From positions 21,537,201 through 21,601,200 of the forward strand of contig OZ038422.1 in the NCBI GenBank assembly GCA_964036155.1: a stretch of DNA of 64,000 nt. Reading direction: 5' to 3'. The DNA comes from Diploscapter coronatus. Lineage: Eukaryota > Nematoda > Chromadorea > Rhabditida > Rhabditidae. The first letter of the stretch is position 1. Each line of letters begins with the position of its first letter. Below the pieces are notes generated by a model. That model was given only the letters and a program-made list of their open reading frames with translations. It was not told the origin of the DNA and did no database searches. Positions 59,916 to 64,000 of the stretch are shown here, piece by piece. Made by a program: the position numbers and the translations under genes.

Positions 59916-61736
59916 CTAGTTCTGGTACTGATCGACAGGAGGACAGGTGCAGACGAGGTTGCGGTCTCCGAACTGGTCGTCCACTCTGCCCACTGTCGGC
60001 CATAATTTGTGATAACACCACGGCTTCGGGAACGCTGCCATTTCGCCTAAAAGTCGATTGACATTAGTCAAATTTGGAAAGATAATAATCTGGCAAAATA
60101 GCTGGCATTTGTGATAAAGATAAGTCGATGTTTTGAGAATTGTTTAGCAACGATGTGAGGGAATAATTTTGAAATAAAATTTTAAGAATCTCTTGAAAAG
60201 ATTTATCTTCGATTTTTCGTTAGAAATTGAGATAAATTTTAGACTTGTATTTGATATCTAGTCTACTAGGCTTCGAAGAAAAAAACTGAAAATTAATTGA
60301 AAAGATAACCAAAACATACGAGGATATGGTCGATTCCAAGTGTCAGACACAACAGTTGCGAGGGTGTGTGGAGCATTCTGCAAAATCAGATGAAATAGAT
60401 ACAGAAAGTAAAAGCTTCTATTAATTACCTTTGAATTGAAATGGATTTCTTACCTTGAGTGGGTTGTTCTGTTTGTCCAAAGTGCCATTTTCGATCAGAG
60501 ATATCTCTTCTCGAATGGCCAGCAGAGAGTCCACCAGTCTGTCCATTTCCCCTTTGTCTTCAGATTCAGTCGGTTCGATCATCAGACAGTCGTGCACAGG
60601 CCATGACATCGTCGGTGAATGGAATCTGAACAATTTTGTATTTTAAATGGAATAGGATAATTGTACTTTAGGTTTTACTGAATGAAATATTCAAAAAATG
60701 ACAACTTTTTCAAACTTGGGAATATTGTGTCTACTTGATAGAAATCTGTTATACAGCATCTTACAAAGTCACAGAAAATAATGTTTCAGAAGAAGTATTT
60801 CTTCAAAATCTCGAAGGTGAAATCACCCAAAGTAATCGCTTACCCATAATCCATAAGTCGTTTTGCGATGTCGACGACCTCAATGCCTGCAGTCTTCTTG
60901 AATGGCTTGCAATCGATTATGAATTCGTGAGCCACGAGGCCTTGCTCATCTGAAATTACTTTCAGTCAAGCCTAGACAAACGATATTCACCTTTGTAGAC
61001 AATTCGATATGCTCCTTCCAAACGCTTCATCATCTGAAACAAAGCAAACAATGCAAAAATCCAAAAAAAAATCAGAACTAACATAATTCGCATTCAGAAT
61101 GGCTATTTGACTGGCCTTCTTCAGTCCAGAATTTCCCATCATTCGAATGTAGGCCCATGTGATTGGGAGAATGCTGAAGAAGCGATAAATGGAGTTGCTT
61201 TCACTTACAAGTTGAAAACACATAGCATAGTGGTATTTGAAAGTATGAAAAGCAATGGTCCTCTAGCCGTTCTATTATTGTATTCCGACTACTTTTGCGG
61301 TAAAAATGAACGAGGGGAAAAGATATATGCAATTCTCACATTGGTGGGGCAAAGTTCGTTACACGATGACACATCGCACATAACTAATTTCTTCAGAGTA
61401 TTATTATAAGCGATAGCAATTAATTGCGTTCAATGTGTTATCGGGTAACGAATATTGCCTCACTAATGCGAGAATTGCGTGTTCTTCTCCCTCTCCCGTT
61501 TATTTTCAGTGCAAAATAGTCGGATTGCAATAATACTTTAGATCACGTATCAAAATATAATATTTTGCAAATATAGACGTTCTCAAACAAAATATTACCT
61601 TGAAGATCCCCAGGGTGCACTTGCAACAGCTCCAGATGTCCTCCCGGCGACGGGAACGATCGGGTGGCCTGGCATGTAAGGAGCAAGGTGCTTCTTTACA
61701 CCAATCGGCCCAATTCCAGGTCCTCCGCCTCCGTGA

Positions 61737-61768
<32 letters not shown>

Positions 61769-64000
61769 TGAGACATCGCTGCCGTAATCCCCTGGTCTGC
61801 ACAGGCCCACCTTCCCATGAAATAGACAAGTTTTAAGAAGAAAAGAATTTATACCTGAGCATTCATATTCGCTCCATCCAAATAGACTTGCCCTCCATGT
61901 TCGTGCACTTTGTTGCAGACATCCTTGATCGAGGACTCAAACACTCCGTGCGTCGATGGATAGGTGATCATTATCGCTGCTAGTTCGTTCGAATGCTTCT
62001 CGCACTCAAATATTCTTATTTATGATCAAATGATAAAAATAGTAAAGGTCAGTCTTCTGTATTCCAACCCACACCTACTTTGTGTTTTCTTCTATCTTCC
62101 TTACATATCCGTGTTGAGCGAAAAGTGCATTTTTAGATTTCGGAAATCGAAAATAGAAAGTAAAAATTAGATTTAAAAATTCGGAACTCGGAAGCGGAAT
62201 TTCCGCCCAACAGTTATAGTCCTTCCTAGAAGTAGGTGTGGGGAACAAATGAATGTGAGCATGGACAATGAAAGATTTCAAAAGATAAGAATTAGACTTT
62301 CTTTCTCCCCACTAAAAATTAACGCCTAAAGTGCTGTAGAGGAAAAAAATCCAAAATTAAACGTTTTTAAATCATTAGATGTTTTTTTTTATCTATTAAT
62401 GTAACAAGATCTATTCGAGCCTTTCACAATCTTGGCATTCCTTCACAAAATAACGATAAGAAGAAATACCTTCTCAACGAGATCCTTGTAGCTGATGTTT
62501 CCATGTCGGTCGGAGTCAACAACGACCACTTTCATGTTGGCGAGAGATGCAGAGGCTGGGTTCGTGCCGTGGGCTGATGTTGGAATGAGACAGATCTGAA
62601 AATTAGACAGTCACTACCCAAACAAATAACCAAAGACCCACATTTCTCTGTTCTTGTCCAGTATTCCGGTGGTAGTTGCGAATTGCCAGCAATCCTGCGT
62701 ATTCTCCATTTGCACCCGAGTTAGGTTGCAGAGAAAAGGCATCGTAGCCCGTGATTTCACATAGCCACTTTTCGATGTCCTGAATTCATTTTCATACGCC
62801 TTGAAAGGGAAATTAAACTAAAAATAACTGCACCACTGCAACTTAACATTACGAAAAATAGAATAGGTAGAAATATTTGAAATGATTCAATATGTTAATA
62901 TACTATTTTTCATATTCTAAAAACTAGAGGCAAAAACAACGAACCGAAAAGATCTTTTGATACCCAGCAGCCTGTTCGAGCGGGGCGAAAGGATGCAGGC
63001 CGTTGAATTGCGGCCAGGTAATGGGGATCAGCTCTGCACTCGCGTTCAATTTCATCGTGCAAGAGCCCAGGGGAATCATCGAATGAACCAAGGAAACGTC
63101 CTTATTCTCGAGGCGTTTTATGTATCTGTAGAGAGATATTGGCTTGAAAATGAAAGCGACGAAGGTGAACGCTTGTACCTGACAAGCTGCTGTTCACTGT
63201 GATAGGTGTTGAAGACGGGATGTTCGAGGAAGAGGGAGGCCCTGCTGTGCTCCGAGTTACCAATGAGAGGAGAGGCCTGCTCGAAGATCGCCTCTTCCAC
63301 AACTGCCTCAAGCGAACAAAATTTACTTGTATTGAAAATTTGAAGCTCTCGTCTTTCATCATTCAACAAAGAATTTCAAAGCTAACGTTTTGAATGAGAA
63401 AGGGATCCACAGGTGAATTGTATATTACGAGAAGTGGTCGAATAAATCGCGAAACATCACAAACGTATGGTGATGATTTGGTATCTTTTCGCAATATAAA
63501 ATCTCATTTAATCCACAAAGTAATCATGCTCGAAAACTTCCCAGTTTATAGAATTTCAAAACAAACCACGTCAGCCTTGACTCCGTTGAAGACATAGATG
63601 AGATCAGCTACATCTTCTGCCTTCGTCGTTTCGTCCAAAGCAACTCCCACAGTGTCGTCTTCGAAGTATCTGAAATCATTATATCGTGTCTGTCATTCGA
63701 CGATTTGTTCAACCTGAAATTCATCTTCATTTCCTCTGCGCGCTTCTTCACTCCATTCAGATCTTTCACCTCGATTTTCAACGTGTCGAAATAGTCCCTG
63801 TGAATAATTTGATGCCCGGCAGCTTTCAATTCTAAAAATGTCCTGTTGTTAACATTTCATAAATCTTCCAAGAAAATGTATCCTTTTCCTTTGTAAGAAT
63901 TAATCCAGGATAGGTAGATAATAGGAAAAAACAAGGCTTACGCGAGGAAAGATAAGCAGCGGATTTGTGTATAGTTCTGGCTATTTCGGTTAATCTCTTT
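59916..64000 (-). CDS. gldc: Glycine decarboxylase (glycine cleavage P protein), 5' part outside window
   Basis: Fifteen exons are readable on the minus strand: 63942-64000, 63714-63831, 63567-63669, 63179-63306, 62945-63125, 62642-62779, 62470-62595, 61855-62004, 61599-61810, 61083-61173, 60991-61033, 60844-60949, 60454-60625, 60320-60377 and 59916-60046. They give about 605 C-terminal residues of a ~1000-aa enzyme. Landmarks are [47 protein letters not shown], the PLP-lysine motif [38 protein letters not shown] and the end LVCTCPP. The enzyme decarboxylates glycine with PLP in the mitochondrial glycine cleavage system, transferring the aminomethyl group to the H protein's lipoyl arm. All junctions keep phase and the active-site lysine is present, so the part seen looks functional. 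Confidence 0.96.

Noticed and set aside
1..64000. CRISPR arrays, bacterial operons, plasmid or phage features
   Set aside because: The coding sequence is intron-rich and eukaryotic throughout. The only regular repeats are the kelch copies, the 41-bp MITE units and one microsatellite.

Overview
This is eukaryotic nuclear DNA, most likely from a nematode outside Caenorhabditis. The genes are compact and split by many short introns (about 45-100 nt) with TTTCAG-type acceptors. Many start codons sit 0-50 nt behind an acceptor-like AG, which suggests spliced-leader trans-splicing or 5' UTR introns. Several gene families fit (an eLRRon-like apical-matrix LRR protein, LEM-3/ANKLE1, a glycine-rich secreted protein). 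I rebuilt exons by hand from splice signals and reading-frame phase; every junction listed keeps frame, but no transcript or database check was possible.

Layout: 1-856 (+) 3' end of a PGAP2/Frag1-DRAM-Sfk1-like membrane protein; 1614-2300 (-) unknown basic protein; 3193-4681 (-) four-pass membrane protein; 4682-8522 mostly non-coding; 8523-11161 (+) LRR type I membrane protein; 12313-17510 (-) nucleoporin Nup62; 18028-18894 (+) SDHAF2; 19538-21110 (-) CDK5; 21315-24242 (-) RPUSD4-like pseudouridine synthase that has lost the catalytic Asp; 24766-29325 (-) LEM-3/ANKLE1 nuclease; 29818-37277 (+) ALIX, with a 1.3-kb DD37D Tc1/mariner element and two MITEs in its introns; 37812-45055 an F-box/kelch cluster bounded by inverted repeats; 45504-48725 (+) glycine-rich secreted protein; 49193-50638 (-) GRXCR-like glutaredoxin; 51223-52721 (+) IQ-motif protein with a perfect RFX X-box; 52931-58408 (-) swiprosin/EFHD with a long proline-rich insertion; 59916-64000 (-) glycine decarboxylase, cut by the window end.

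Most genes are housekeeping genes with no common pathway. The unusual part is the F-box/kelch cluster. Two genes form a head-to-head palindrome, one of them has swallowed a second complete kelch set, a third copy follows, and about 375-bp inverted repeats flank the whole group. Several non-autonomous transposons with clear terminal inverted repeats, and in some cases target-site duplications, lie inside introns. I saw no rRNA, CRISPR array or virus-like gene, and could not recognise a tRNA by eye.
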